Positions 17,043 to 26,143 of a stretch of 64,000 nt of DNA are shown in pieces. The DNA comes from an uncultured Lachnospiraceae bacterium (GTDB lineage Bacteria; Bacillota; Clostridia; Lachnospirales; Lachnospiraceae), in contig ONIO01000002.1 of the NCBI GenBank assembly GCA_900317915.1, positions 17,370 to 81,369 of the forward strand. Reading direction: 5' to 3'. The position numbers and the translations under genes were made by a program. The notes beneath the pieces were generated by a model, which made no database searches, was not told where the DNA came from, and saw only the letters and a program-made list of their open reading frames with translations. How positions within the stretch are numbered: the first letter of the stretch is position 1; each line of letters starts with the position of its first letter.

Positions 17043-17071
17043 TTGTAATATCCTTGCTTTTTCGATAAAAT
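17043..17071 (+). promoter_or_regulatory. Putative promoter of the comEA operon
   Basis: TTGTAA (17043-17048) and TAAAAT (17066-17071) with a 17-bp spacer, about 50 bp before the comEA start. Hexamer match only. Confidence 0.4.
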
Positions 17072-17122
17072 ACAGTCAGCACAGACAATGGGACTTCCTA
17101 TACCTAGGAGGTTCTGTTATTT

Positions 17123-17809
17123 ATGAAAAATCATAAATGTCTTCTGACTGTATTTTTTATGCTTATTTTTATCCTGGTAGGTTGTGGAAAGCAATCCTAC
17201 TTAGAGACAAAGTCCCAGAGTGAGAAGAGTCAACAATCTGATAGTCATCAGGGGAGTAGGGCTACGGGGTCTAGTAATACCGCAGCACAGTCTGATAAAA
17301 AATCCAATAAAAATACAAATTCAAAAAAGACAAAGACAAAAAAGACGTCCGATGATACACCTTGGGTGGTGTGCATTACAGGAGCTGTGAATCAGCCTGG
17401 AGTCTTCCATGTGAAGGAAGACACGAGAGTGTATGAAGTAATTAAATTGGCTGGTGGATTTCGCTCTGATGCAGATCAGGATTCTTTAAATCAAGCAGCG
17501 GCGGTTTCAGATGGCGAGATGATTCGAATTCTAACCGTAGAAGAAGCAAAGCTTAGTAACTCCCCGGAGGTATCCGGTCAGAGTCAATCCCAGACACAGG
17601 ATGGGAAGAGTACAGGCGGGAAAGTAAGCTTGAATCGTGCCAGTAAGGAAGAATTAATGACACTTCCTGGAATTGGTGAGTCCAAGGCAGATGCCATTAT
17701 TAAGTATCGAGAAGAAAATGGCAGCTTCCGTTCGATCGATGATTTGAAGAAGATTTCAGGGATTAAAGACGGCGTCATAAGTAAGTTTAAAGATAAAGTA
17801 GTTATATAA
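17123..17809 (+). CDS. comEA: ComEA-like DNA-binding lipoprotein
   Basis: A 228-residue predicted lipoprotein: lipobox LVGC with acylated Cys21, a Ser/Lys/Thr-rich linker (about 30-72), a SLBB-type domain (about 74-137, CITGAVNQPGVF) and a C-terminal helix-hairpin-helix domain (about 164-228, LNRASKEELMTLPGIGESKA). ComEA binds incoming double-stranded DNA at the cell surface and hands it to ComEC. Anchoring by lipid instead of a membrane helix differs from the Bacillus protein. First gene of a compact run to holA; the response regulator follows after 19 bp. Confidence 0.85.
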   Translation: MKNHKCLLTVFFMLIFILVGCGKQSYLETKSQSEKSQQSDSHQGSRATGSSNTAAQSDKKSNKNTNSKKTKTKKTSDDTPWVVCITGAVNQPGVFHVKEDTRVYEVIKLAGGFRSDADQDSLNQAAAVSDGEMIRILTVEEAKLSNSPEVSGQSQSQTQDGKSTGGKVSLNRASKEELMTLPGIGESKADAIIKYREENGSFRSIDDLKKISGIKDGVISKFKDKVVI

Positions 17810-17828
17810 ACTAGAGGAATTAGGCGAG

Positions 17829-18518
17829 ATGGCGAAGAAGGTACTAGTAGTAGATGACGAGAAATTAATCGTAAAGGGTATCCGTTTTAGCTTAGAGCAG
17901 GACGGTTACGAGGTAGACTGCGCATATGATGGCGAGGATGCTTTAAATCATGCCAAGGAGAATGCCTACGATATGATTCTCTTAGATATTATGCTGCCTA
18001 AGATGAACGGATATGAGGTTTGCCAGCAGATTCGCGAGTTCTCTAGAGTTCCAATTATTATGCTGACAGCGAAGTCTGATGATATGGATAAGATCTTAGG
18101 CCTAGACTATGGTGCAGATGATTATATCACCAAGCCATTTAATATTCTCGAGGTGAAGGCTAGAATCAAGGCCATTATGCGTCGTACCAATCCGGAAGTG
18201 ACTGGTACTGTGAATACGGATGAGATTATCTCTGGCGATATTCGTATGAGCACAGAGAGTAGAAGAGTCTATGTGAAGGAGCAGGAGTTGAACCTTACTG
18301 GTAAGGAATTTGACCTTCTTCTTTTACTTGTACAGAATCCTGGAAAGGTATATTCCAGAGATGCATTATTAACAGCTGTTTGGGGTGAGGATTACCCTGG
18401 TGATGCTCGTACTGTAGATGTCCATATTCGTCGCCTTCGTGAGAAGCTAGAACCTAATCCATCTGACCCTCGCTATGTACATACCAAGTGGGGCGTTGGT
18501 TACTTCTACCAAGTATAG
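17829..18518 (+). CDS. OmpR/PhoB-family response regulator
   Basis: A 229-residue two-component regulator: receiver domain with acidic pair Asp9/Asp10, phosphorylation site Asp53 (LLDIMLP) and Lys102 (TKPF), then a winged-helix DNA-binding domain with GKEFDLLLLL and DARTVDVHIRRLREKL. Residues resemble the WalR/PhoB branch. The cognate kinase begins eight bp downstream. Targets cannot be told from the sequence; the placement among competence genes is suggestive only. Confidence 0.9.
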   Translation: MAKKVLVVDDEKLIVKGIRFSLEQDGYEVDCAYDGEDALNHAKENAYDMILLDIMLPKMNGYEVCQQIREFSRVPIIMLTAKSDDMDKILGLDYGADDYITKPFNILEVKARIKAIMRRTNPEVTGTVNTDEIISGDIRMSTESRRVYVKEQELNLTGKEFDLLLLLVQNPGKVYSRDALLTAVWGEDYPGDARTVDVHIRRLREKLEPNPSDPRYVHTKWGVGYFYQV

Positions 18519-18526
18519 GATGATTC

Positions 18527-20056
18527 ATGAAAGAGAAACTAATTCGCTTCTTTGGAAGCCTTCATATTCATTTTTTTCTAATTATATTTCTAGCCGCAAT
18601 GATTCCTGCATCTCTTATCACAACAGGATTCGTGCGTCTCTATGAGAACCGCCAGATTCAGACGGATTACTCCCAGATTACTAGCCAGGCCAAGCTAATC
18701 ACCAATCAGATTGCTACAACAGGATACTTGAATGATCCTAGTGCCGTAGATTTTTTGAATGCGGAATTAACCGCTATGGCCAATGCCTATGGTGGCCGAA
18801 TGATGGTCATTAATAATTCTTTGCAGGTGGTGAAGGATACCTACAGTGCAGAGGAAGGCAAGTCTGTTGTCTGGAGTAATGTGGTAAAGGCATCTCGAGG
18901 AACCACCTCTTACTACGTGGACCAAGAGAGTAATTACATCATTGTCACCATCCCAATTCCAAATATGACCTATTCTGACTCGGATAAGACCAGTGATTCC
19001 AACAGTCTTTTGTCTTCCAATGATTCGGATTCCGATAGTTCCCTTCGTACAAAGGAGGAGGGACCATATCTTGGAGTTCTATTGATTATGAAGTCCACAG
19101 ACGATATCTCTCAAAACATTACCTTTTTGCAGGATGTGATGTGGGAAGTTCTTCTGGTTGTCTTTATTTTTGCTGTGGTAACAGCTGCATTTTTCTCGGA
19201 TCGAATGACCAGGCCACTTCGTAAGATTCGTGACTTGATTCCTCATATTCAGGATCATGCAGAGGAGACCCTTCCAACAAAGGGATATACAGAAGTCAGA
19301 GATATCGCAGAGCACTTTAATACCTTTAAGGAAAAGATGCAGGATATCGATGATTCTCGTGCAGAATTTGTTTCCAATGTGTCACATGAGTTAAAGACCC
19401 CTCTGGCCTCTATGAAGGTTTTGGCGGACTCTATTAATTCCATGGGTGGAGAAGCTCCGCTAGAAATGTATCAGGAATTCATGGGAGATATTACCAGTGA
19501 GATCGATCGAGAGACATCTATCATTAATGACCTTTTATCCTTAGTGAAGTTGGATAAGTCTGGTGTCAGCCTGAATATCCAGTCTCTCAATATGAATGAA
19601 CTCTTAGAGAATCTCCTAAAGAGATTACGTCCCCTTGCAGAAAAGCAGGGTGTAGAGTTGGTATTAGAGTCTTTCCGCCCGATTGTATGTGACGTAGACG
19701 AGGTAAAGTTTACCCTGGCGATTATGAATCTGGTGGAAAATGGTATTAAGTATAACCATGAAGGTGGATGGGTGCATGTTACTCTGAATTCCGATCATGA
19801 GTATTGCTTTATTAAGGTGAAGGATTCTGGTATGGGTATCCCAGAGGACTCTTTGGATCGAATCTTTGAACGATTCTATCGGGTAGATAAGTCTCATTCC
19901 AGAGAGATCGGTGGTACAGGCTTGGGGCTTGCTATTACTTGGAACTCCATTATGTTACATCATGGAGAGATCAAGGTGGCCTCTATCCTAGATCAGGGAA
20001 CTACCTTTGACGTCCGAATTCCACTGAAGTATATTCAGGAAGGAGATGAAAAATGA
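18527..20056 (+). CDS. HAMP-containing sensor histidine kinase
   Basis: A 509-residue membrane kinase. Transmembrane helices at about 13-35 and 205-224 enclose an extracellular sensor of some 165 residues. HAMP domain about 225-277, phosphoacceptor His287 in SHELKTPLAS, N box NLVENGIKYN, G boxes DSGMGIPED and GGTGLGL, so a complete and probably active kinase. The extracellular part contains a Ser/Asp-rich low-complexity stretch (about 150-172) just before a short strand. Partner of the preceding regulator; the stop overlaps the GerMN gene by four bases. Confidence 0.92.
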   Translation: MKEKLIRFFGSLHIHFFLIIFLAAMIPASLITTGFVRLYENRQIQTDYSQITSQAKLITNQIATTGYLNDPSAVDFLNAELTAMANAYGGRMMVINNSLQVVKDTYSAEEGKSVVWSNVVKASRGTTSYYVDQESNYIIVTIPIPNMTYSDSDKTSDSNSLLSSNDSDSDSSLRTKEEGPYLGVLLIMKSTDDISQNITFLQDVMWEVLLVVFIFAVVTAAFFSDRMTRPLRKIRDLIPHIQDHAEETLPTKGYTEVRDIAEHFNTFKEKMQDIDDSRAEFVSNVSHELKTPLASMKVLADSINSMGGEAPLEMYQEFMGDITSEIDRETSIINDLLSLVKLDKSGVSLNIQSLNMNELLENLLKRLRPLAEKQGVELVLESFRPIVCDVDEVKFTLAIMNLVENGIKYNHEGGWVHVTLNSDHEYCFIKVKDSGMGIPEDSLDRIFERFYRVDKSHSREIGGTGLGLAITWNSIMLHHGEIKVASILDQGTTFDVRIPLKYIQEGDEK

Positions 20057-21003
20057 ATTCCAGATTTAAGAAAAAATGGATTGCATCCCTTCTCCTTTTT
20101 GCTATGATTTTGTCCATGTTACTGCAGGCCTGTGGTAAGGACAATGGTAAAAAGTCCGGCATTACCCTGTACAATTTGAATGCGGAGCATACAGAATTTA
20201 TCACAGAGAAGTATCAGCCCAAAGAGACTGAGCCTCTTCCTCAGGCAGAGGAATTGGTTAAGAAATTGTCCGATGGCAGTGTGGAGGGGGAGAGAGTACG
20301 TCCTCTTCCAAGAGACATTACCCTTCAGGACATGTCTTTAGATCAGGATACTGGACTCCTTACCATTTCCTTCTCTCGTGCCTATAGCGATTTAGATGGA
20401 TCCGATGAGACCATGATTCGTGCAGCAGTTGTAAAGACGCTGCTTCAGGTGAAAGGAATTGATCTCATTGACTTTCAGGTGGATCATACAGAGCTTACAG
20501 ATGCTAGTGGTAATGTTGTAGGTGCTATGGATGCAGCTTCTTTTGTAGATGGAATGACATCTAAGACCAGCCCGAAGCAGAAGAAGACCTTTGTCCTCTA
20601 TTACCCTAATGGGGATGGATCTGCTTTAATCAAAGAGGAGAGAACCATTTCCTATAGCAGTAATACACCTGCTTATCGTACGATTCTAGAGACCTTGCAG
20701 ACCAAGCCAAGTAGTAAGAAGGCAAGGGCTGCATTCCCATCCTCCACTCAGATTTTATCTTTGTCCATGGCGGGTGGTATTTGTTACATTAATTTTGATA
20801 GTTCCTTTTCATCCCAGAGTTCCAACCTACCAATGCGGACTTCCGTGTACGCTATTGTGAACTCTCTGACAGAGCTTAGTTCCATTAAGGGGGTTCAGAT
20901 CTCGGTAGATGGTGAGAATCTAAAATTAGATGAAGAGGACATGAAGACTGTTTTCACTAGAAATACAGCCTTACTTCCAGAGGAAGGAGATAGCACGAAA
21001 TAA
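20053..21003 (+). CDS. GerMN-domain lipoprotein
   Basis: A 316-residue predicted lipoprotein (lipobox LQAC, Cys27) with two repeats of the GerMN fold, which occurs in spore protein GerM and in the LpqB lipoprotein located beside the MtrAB two-component system of actinobacteria. The repeats are around LTISFSRAYSDLDGSDETMIRAAVVKTL and CYINFDSSFSS...MRTSVYAIVNSLTEL. Start overlaps the kinase stop (ATGA), so it may modulate the kinase, by analogy with LpqB-MtrB. comEC follows without a gap. Confidence 0.8.
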   Translation: MNSRFKKKWIASLLLFAMILSMLLQACGKDNGKKSGITLYNLNAEHTEFITEKYQPKETEPLPQAEELVKKLSDGSVEGERVRPLPRDITLQDMSLDQDTGLLTISFSRAYSDLDGSDETMIRAAVVKTLLQVKGIDLIDFQVDHTELTDASGNVVGAMDAASFVDGMTSKTSPKQKKTFVLYYPNGDGSALIKEERTISYSSNTPAYRTILETLQTKPSSKKARAAFPSSTQILSLSMAGGICYINFDSSFSSQSSNLPMRTSVYAIVNSLTELSSIKGVQISVDGENLKLDEEDMKTVFTRNTALLPEEGDSTK

Positions 21004-23427
21004 ATGAGACGACCGCTTGCATATGCAGCGGTAGTTCTAATCACAGGTATTCTATACGGCATAGGTCAGGGAATCATTTTCCTGGCCCTTGGCCTAATTC
21101 TTGTAGCCCTTGGACCATTTATTCATTTCTATTCACATCATAAGACGACGAAGGGCCTTGCCCCCAAGTGGCTATTTTTTATATTTTTATTCACATTACT
21201 TATTTCCATCATTCATAGCAGTAAATGGGTTAGGATGGATCAGACCATTCTGTCACAGGTGGCAGATGGGGAGACCATTACGATTCATGGGCAGGTTCAA
21301 TCTGTTCAGGAGACAGAAAATAGCACGAAAATCATCCTAAGTCAGGTCACCACAGATCTTTTGACTGGGACTCTGCATGTGGATCAGCTATTAGTCTATC
21401 CGGAGTCTTCTACTCAGGGGTCATGGCAGATTGGATCTTATGTTCAGGCGAAGGGACAGGTCGCTTTCTTTTCTAAGGCTAGAAATCCAGGGAATTTTGA
21501 CCAGGAATCCTTTTATCATTCCCGAGGAATCTTATTCTCTCTTCGTAGAACAGTCCTTATCCAGGAGACAAAACCAAGGGGATTCTCTATCCATCGATCC
21601 TTATTTGTCCTTCGGACAAAGCTAAACCAAGTTTATCATTCCAATCTCCCAGGGGAAGAAGCCGGTCTCATCAGTGCCATGTCCCTAGGAGATAAAAATG
21701 ACTTGTCAGAAGAGGCAAAGTTATTATTCCAAATGGCAGGAATTATCCATCTCTTGTCTGTCTCTGGAACCCATATCTCTGCCTTAAGCTCTAACAGCTA
21801 TCGTTTCTTAAAGGGACGAGGGGTCGGACTATTCCAATCTGCTTTCTTGTCAGGACTACTGGCACTACTGTATGGTGATTTATGTGGGAATTCTGTATCC
21901 ACGATTCGAGCCGTGGGCATGTTTTTACTCTTACTATTTGGAGATGTAAGAGGTCGAACCTATGATACCTTATCTGGATTAGCACTACTTGCAATTCTAT
22001 TATTATTTCAAAATCCCTTATCCATATTAGATCCAAGTTTTCAGTTTTCCTTTGGAGCAGTTTTGGTTGTGGTCTTGATTCAGAGACCGGTGCAGAAAAA
22101 GTATATCAGCTTTTGTAGGGACCGATATGATAGAATCTATCGGAGAAAGGCGGATTCCCACTTTGCCTTATCCTTAAAGGAGCATGTGGTAAATAGCATA
22201 ATCGGTGCTGTTTTGATTCAATTTGGAACTTTACCACTAGTTGCTTTCTTCTTCTATGAGGTTCCATCCTATGTCTTTTTATTAAATCTACTAGTACTTC
22301 CTTTGTTCCCCATCCTTCTAATAACTGCATTATCTGGGGCATTGGTGAATCTATGGCTGTCTCTTCCTATCCTCTTTGGTCCAATTCATTTCATTCTCTA
22401 TTTCTATGAATTTATGGCAGACCTTTCTCTTAAGTTACCAGGAGGACAAGTCATTGTTGGTAAGCCATGGAAAATAGTCATTTTAATTTTCTATGTTTTT
22501 TTGCTGGCCATCATTCATCTTCCTAAGTGGAGGATTCGGGAGAGATATCGCTGGTTACTTTTGCCTTGCCTTACATTTCTAATCATCCATCCCAAGTGGA
22601 GTGGATCCTATATAGATGCTCTGGATGTGGGACAGGGAGAGGGAATCTTCATCCATACCAGGCAGGGGGAGAATCTCATGGTGGATGGTGGAAGTAGTGA
22701 CGTGAGTAAGGTAGGAACCTATCGGATTCTCCCTTATCTAAAGTCCACGGGAATTCCTTCCCTCGACTACTGGATTGTGACTCACGGTGACTTGGATCAT
22801 CTATCTGGTATGGAGGAAGTGATTCAATCAGGATATCAGGTGAAGCATATGGTCCTAGCAAAGGGAATGAAAGAGGATGAGAAGAAGACAGAACTCCTTC
22901 AATTGGCGAAGACCTATGATATTCAGGTCCTCTATACAGAGCCTGGAGATGTGCTTCATTTGGAAGGGAACAGATCCTTGGCTTTCCCTAAGAAGAATCC
23001 AACAGAACTTGTCTTTTTATTCCCAGGAAGGGAGATGACAAGTGTGGAGGATGGCAATCAGGCTTGTCAGTCCTTTCTCCTAAGGGATGGGGACTTCCGA
23101 GGGGTATTTACAGGAGATTTAGCCCAAGAGGGAGAGGAGAGAATCCTGTCATCGGGATTTCTTCCAAGGACTGGCGTGGATTTCCTCTCTGCAGGTCACC
23201 ATGGATCTCGCACCTCTACCTGCGACAAGTGGTTAGATGAGCTTCATCCTAAGATGGTGGAGATATCGGCCGGAATGAATAATTCCTATGGTCATCCCTC
23301 CAAGGAAACCATCCAGAGGTTAGAAGACAGAAGGATTCCCTATTATGTCACCATGGATACCGGCATGCAACGATATACCTATCGTAAAGGGCGTGCTCAA
23401 GTGGAGGTATTCTGTTATACTAAATAG
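21004..23427 (+). CDS. comEC: ComEC/Rec2 DNA-uptake channel protein
   Basis: An 807-residue protein with the three usual parts: an N-terminal extracytoplasmic DUF4131/OB-like domain (about 90-190), a multi-helix Competence domain with VSGTHISAL, and a C-terminal metallo-beta-lactamase-like domain (DALDVGQGEG, THGDLDHLSG, SAGHHGSRTST). ComEC forms the inner-membrane channel for single-stranded DNA; the C-terminal domain is thought to degrade the other strand. Length is normal and no frameshift was seen. The ATG follows the preceding stop directly. Confidence 0.92.
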   Translation: MRRPLAYAAVVLITGILYGIGQGIIFLALGLILVALGPFIHFYSHHKTTKGLAPKWLFFIFLFTLLISIIHSSKWVRMDQTILSQVADGETITIHGQVQSVQETENSTKIILSQVTTDLLTGTLHVDQLLVYPESSTQGSWQIGSYVQAKGQVAFFSKARNPGNFDQESFYHSRGILFSLRRTVLIQETKPRGFSIHRSLFVLRTKLNQVYHSNLPGEEAGLISAMSLGDKNDLSEEAKLLFQMAGIIHLLSVSGTHISALSSNSYRFLKGRGVGLFQSAFLSGLLALLYGDLCGNSVSTIRAVGMFLLLLFGDVRGRTYDTLSGLALLAILLLFQNPLSILDPSFQFSFGAVLVVVLIQRPVQKKYISFCRDRYDRIYRRKADSHFALSLKEHVVNSIIGAVLIQFGTLPLVAFFFYEVPSYVFLLNLLVLPLFPILLITALSGALVNLWLSLPILFGPIHFILYFYEFMADLSLKLPGGQVIVGKPWKIVILIFYVFLLAIIHLPKWRIRERYRWLLLPCLTFLIIHPKWSGSYIDALDVGQGEGIFIHTRQGENLMVDGGSSDVSKVGTYRILPYLKSTGIPSLDYWIVTHGDLDHLSGMEEVIQSGYQVKHMVLAKGMKEDEKKTELLQLAKTYDIQVLYTEPGDVLHLEGNRSLAFPKKNPTELVFLFPGREMTSVEDGNQACQSFLLRDGDFRGVFTGDLAQEGEERILSSGFLPRTGVDFLSAGHHGSRTSTCDKWLDELHPKMVEISAGMNNSYGHPSKETIQRLEDRRIPYYVTMDTGMQRYTYRKGRAQVEVFCYTK

Positions 23428-23447
23428 GTTCATAAAGACAGTATATT

Positions 23448-24464
23448 ATGAAGAGAAAACAGATGAAAAAAAGACCAATATCTCTATTTCTGATGATGAT
23501 ACTTCTCTTATCTGTAACAGCATGTGGCAGTAGTAATCTAAAGGGGAAGTTTCAAAAGACAGGTACCTATTTCGATACAGTCATTCAGGTCACTGTGTAT
23601 CAGAAGTCAGAGGAAAAGTACCTAGATGGCTGTATGAAATTAGCGGCCAAATATGAGAATCTATTTAGCACCACGGTAAAGGATTCAGATATCAGCCGAA
23701 TTAATTCGGCTCAGGGTCAGCCGGTAGAGGTTTCTAAGGAGACCATCCAGTTGATTCAAACGGGAATCAAGTATGGAGAACTATCCCATGGAGCCTTTGA
23801 CATCACCGTGGGAAAATTATCCAAGCTCTGGCAGGCTGCTCTAAAAGAAGAGAAGGTTCCATCCCAGGAGGAAGTGGACCGAGCCAAGTCTAGCGTGGAT
23901 TATCACAGGATCCAGATTGCAAAAAACCAGGTCACCCTTACAGATCCAGAGACAGAGATTGACCTAGGTGGAATTGCCAAGGGCTACATCGCAGATCAGA
24001 TGCGACACTACTTAGAGAAAAATGGAGTCAAGGCGGCTCTTATTAATCTAGGCGGTAATGTGCTTACCTTAGGGGTAAAAGAGGATGGATCCTCCTATAC
24101 CATTGGCCTACAGAAGCCATTCTCCGATGCAGGTCAGGTGGCAGCCTCTGTAACAGTTCACGATATGTCAGTGGTGACTTCTGGTACTTACGAGCGATAC
24201 TTTAAGAGTCAGGGCAGGATCTATCACCATTTATTAGACCTAAAGACGGGCTATCCTAAGGAAACAGATGTGACTGCAGCTACGGTATTCACAAAGAATT
24301 CCGTGGATGGAGATGCTCTAAGCACCATCCTCTTTCTAATGGGACCGGACCAGGGGATTCCCTTTGCCGAGTCTAAAGGGTTAGAGTGTGTCTATATTCT
24401 GTCAGACGGAAGTATCCGTAAGAGTTCTGGCATAGGTAAGACCATTGATTTTACGGAAATGTAA
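23448..24464 (+). CDS. apbE: FAD:protein FMN transferase, ApbE family lipoprotein
   Basis: A 338-residue predicted lipoprotein (VTAC, Cys26). ApbE enzymes attach FMN covalently to threonines of exported or membrane flavoproteins such as RnfG/NqrC-type subunits. Motifs seen are TYFDTVIQVTVY, FDITVGKLSKLW, DLGGIAKGYIADQ, LINLGGNVLTLG, VVTSGTYERYF, HHLLDLKTGYP and the Mg/catalytic segment SVDGDALSTILF. Start at 23448 or at the next ATG (23463); both give a signal peptide. Ends in a copy of the dispersed motif. No flavoprotein target is in the window. Confidence 0.88.
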   Translation: MKRKQMKKRPISLFLMMILLLSVTACGSSNLKGKFQKTGTYFDTVIQVTVYQKSEEKYLDGCMKLAAKYENLFSTTVKDSDISRINSAQGQPVEVSKETIQLIQTGIKYGELSHGAFDITVGKLSKLWQAALKEEKVPSQEEVDRAKSSVDYHRIQIAKNQVTLTDPETEIDLGGIAKGYIADQMRHYLEKNGVKAALINLGGNVLTLGVKEDGSSYTIGLQKPFSDAGQVAASVTVHDMSVVTSGTYERYFKSQGRIYHHLLDLKTGYPKETDVTAATVFTKNSVDGDALSTILFLMGPDQGIPFAESKGLECVYILSDGSIRKSSGIGKTIDFTEM

Positions 24465-24467
24465 ACC
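24457..24467 (-). repeat. Copy of dispersed motif GGTTTACATTT
   Basis: Reads AAATGTAAACC on the plus strand and overlaps the stop codon of the apbE gene, much as the 4746 copy overlaps the echB stop. Confidence 0.45.
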
Positions 24468-24490
24468 AAGTGATAAGGGAATAATCATCG

Positions 24491-25483
24491 ATGTATACCA
24501 ATCCAATCGAAGAAGATTTAAAAAAAGGACAACTCCATAATCTCTATTTGCTTTATGGGGAAGAACCATATCTTAAGAGAACCTATAAAAATAAACTTTT
24601 GAAGAAGCTGGTGAATCCGGGGGATGAGATGAATTTCTCCCGCTATCAGGGAAGAGATGTGGCAGAGCAGGAGTTAATGGATCTTGCTGACACCATGCCT
24701 TTCTTTGCAGACCATCGCGTGATTTTAGTTGAGGATTCCAACTTCTTCCAGAATAAGCATGATAAATTCGCAGATTATCTGAAGAAGGAGATTCCAGACT
24801 CTACCATCTATATCTTCGTAGAGAGTAAGGTGGATAAGAGAAATGGTGCATTTAAGGCTCTTGTGAAGAATCCTCAGTGTCAGCCTGTGGAATTTAATAT
24901 CCTAACAGCCAATGAATTGGCCTCTTGGATTGGCGGTCGCTTAAGGCGTGATCATAAGCTGATGAATCGCGAAGCATGGGCCGCTTTCTATGACCGAACA
25001 GCTAAGAATATGGATATGATGGATACAGAGTATGAGAAACTGATTTCCTATGTGGGAGATGCACCTGAGATTACGATTCAGGATGTGGATGCTGTATGTA
25101 CAGGAATTGCAGAGGCTAAGGTATTCGATATGATTTCTGCCATCTCTGAAAAGGATGCAGCTAAGGTCTTAGGCTTCTATCATGATCTACTAGAGTCCAA
25201 GGAAGAGCCCCTTGGAATTCTGGCCCTCATTGAAAGACAGTTCCGACAGCTCTTGATTGCCAAGGAGATGGAGGCAGAGCACTATGATTCTAGTACCATA
25301 GCAAAGACCTCTGGTATGCATCCTTATTATCTCAGCCGTAATCTAAATCTGGCGAGACGATTCCGGGTGAAGGATATGAAACAGCTCCTTCATGATGCCC
25401 AGGATCTAGAACAGAGAGCCAAGTCTGGACGAATGGATCAGAGACTAGCAGTAGAAGTATTGATGATGACCTATTGCCATTGA
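24491..25483 (+). CDS. holA: DNA polymerase III delta subunit
   Basis: A 330-residue HolA/YqeN protein, the clamp-loader subunit that opens the sliding clamp. Family segments are NLYLLYGEEPYLKR near the N-terminus, the AAA-like region with VILVEDSNFF, and the C-terminal collar domain with LLALIERQFRQLL-type sequence (ILALIERQFRQLLIAKEM). The order comEC-holA opposite rpsT is widely conserved in Firmicutes. It ends before a bidirectional terminator. Confidence 0.92.
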   Translation: MYTNPIEEDLKKGQLHNLYLLYGEEPYLKRTYKNKLLKKLVNPGDEMNFSRYQGRDVAEQELMDLADTMPFFADHRVILVEDSNFFQNKHDKFADYLKKEIPDSTIYIFVESKVDKRNGAFKALVKNPQCQPVEFNILTANELASWIGGRLRRDHKLMNREAWAAFYDRTAKNMDMMDTEYEKLISYVGDAPEITIQDVDAVCTGIAEAKVFDMISAISEKDAAKVLGFYHDLLESKEEPLGILALIERQFRQLLIAKEMEAEHYDSSTIAKTSGMHPYYLSRNLNLARRFRVKDMKQLLHDAQDLEQRAKSGRMDQRLAVEVLMMTYCH

Positions 25484-25546
25484 GGTGCTAGGAGTTCGAA
25501 GAAAAGTGGAAGCAGGAAAGCTTTGAACAGCATGAAAAAGACAATA

Positions 25547-25590
25547 AAAAAATCCGGTTCCTATGACGGTAGGAACCGGATTTATATTTT
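25547..25590. terminator. Bidirectional terminator between holA and rpsT
   Basis: AAATCCGGTTCCT and AGGAACCGGATTT form a 13-bp stem with a seven-base loop, flanked by an A-run on the left and a T-rich run on the right, so it works for both convergent genes. Confidence 0.9.
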
Positions 25591-25605
25591 ATTGGTTTTC
25601 AGTAA

Positions 25606-25869
25606 TTACTGAATGCCGTTAACAAGCTTTGTAAGACGAGAAACCTTACGTGCAGCGTTGTTCTTGTGAAGGATGCCCTTGTTAGCAGCCTTAGAGATCT
25701 GTGCAATAGCAACATTCAGAGCCTTTGCAGCTTCTTCCTTGTTACCTTCAGCAACTGCAGCTTCTACATTCTTGATATATGTCTTAACAGCTGTACGGAT
25801 TGCCTTGTTACGCTCAGCACGCTTTGCGCTTGTTACAACTCTCTTCTTTGCAGATTTGATGTTAGCCAA
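25606..25869 (-). CDS. rpsT: 30S ribosomal protein S20
   Basis: An 87-residue basic protein beginning with the S20 signature ANIKSAKKRV and ending KLVNGIQ. The frame is open to 25956, but the start is the TTG at 25869, placed after GGAGGTG with seven-base spacing; no ATG is available at the family N-terminus. S20 binds 16S rRNA early in 30S assembly. Convergent with holA. Confidence 0.95.
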   Translation of the reverse strand: MANIKSAKKRVVTSAKRAERNKAIRTAVKTYIKNVEAAVAEGNKEEAAKALNVAIAQISKAANKGILHKNNAARKVSRLTKLVNGIQ

Positions 25870-25965
25870 TGTTTTCACCTCCATGTATTGGAATAAAGAA
25901 ATTTTAATTTCGTGTATTCCCCATCGAGGCCGGACACGGACAGTTCGATGTGACACACAGGTAAT

Positions 25966-25994
25966 ATATTACTTTTGCTGGGGTTTTGTGTCAA
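25966..25994 (-). promoter_or_regulatory. rpsT promoter
   Basis: On the minus strand TTGACA (25989-25994) and TAATAT (25966-25971) with a 17-bp spacer. It leaves a leader of roughly 90 bases before the TTG start; CATCGA and TCGATG in the leader can pair, so translational control is possible. Confidence 0.8.
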
Positions 25995-26143
25995 GAGTTT
26001 TCTTATAGTTTTCTCCTCCTTTTTCCATAAAAGGAGATGAAAGGGGAGATAAGCCATAGGAAAGCTCGGTATATATTTCCCTATGCCTATGATAAAATAA
26101 GGCATTAGAGGATGAATGATAAAGAAAAAAGGATAAAAACACA

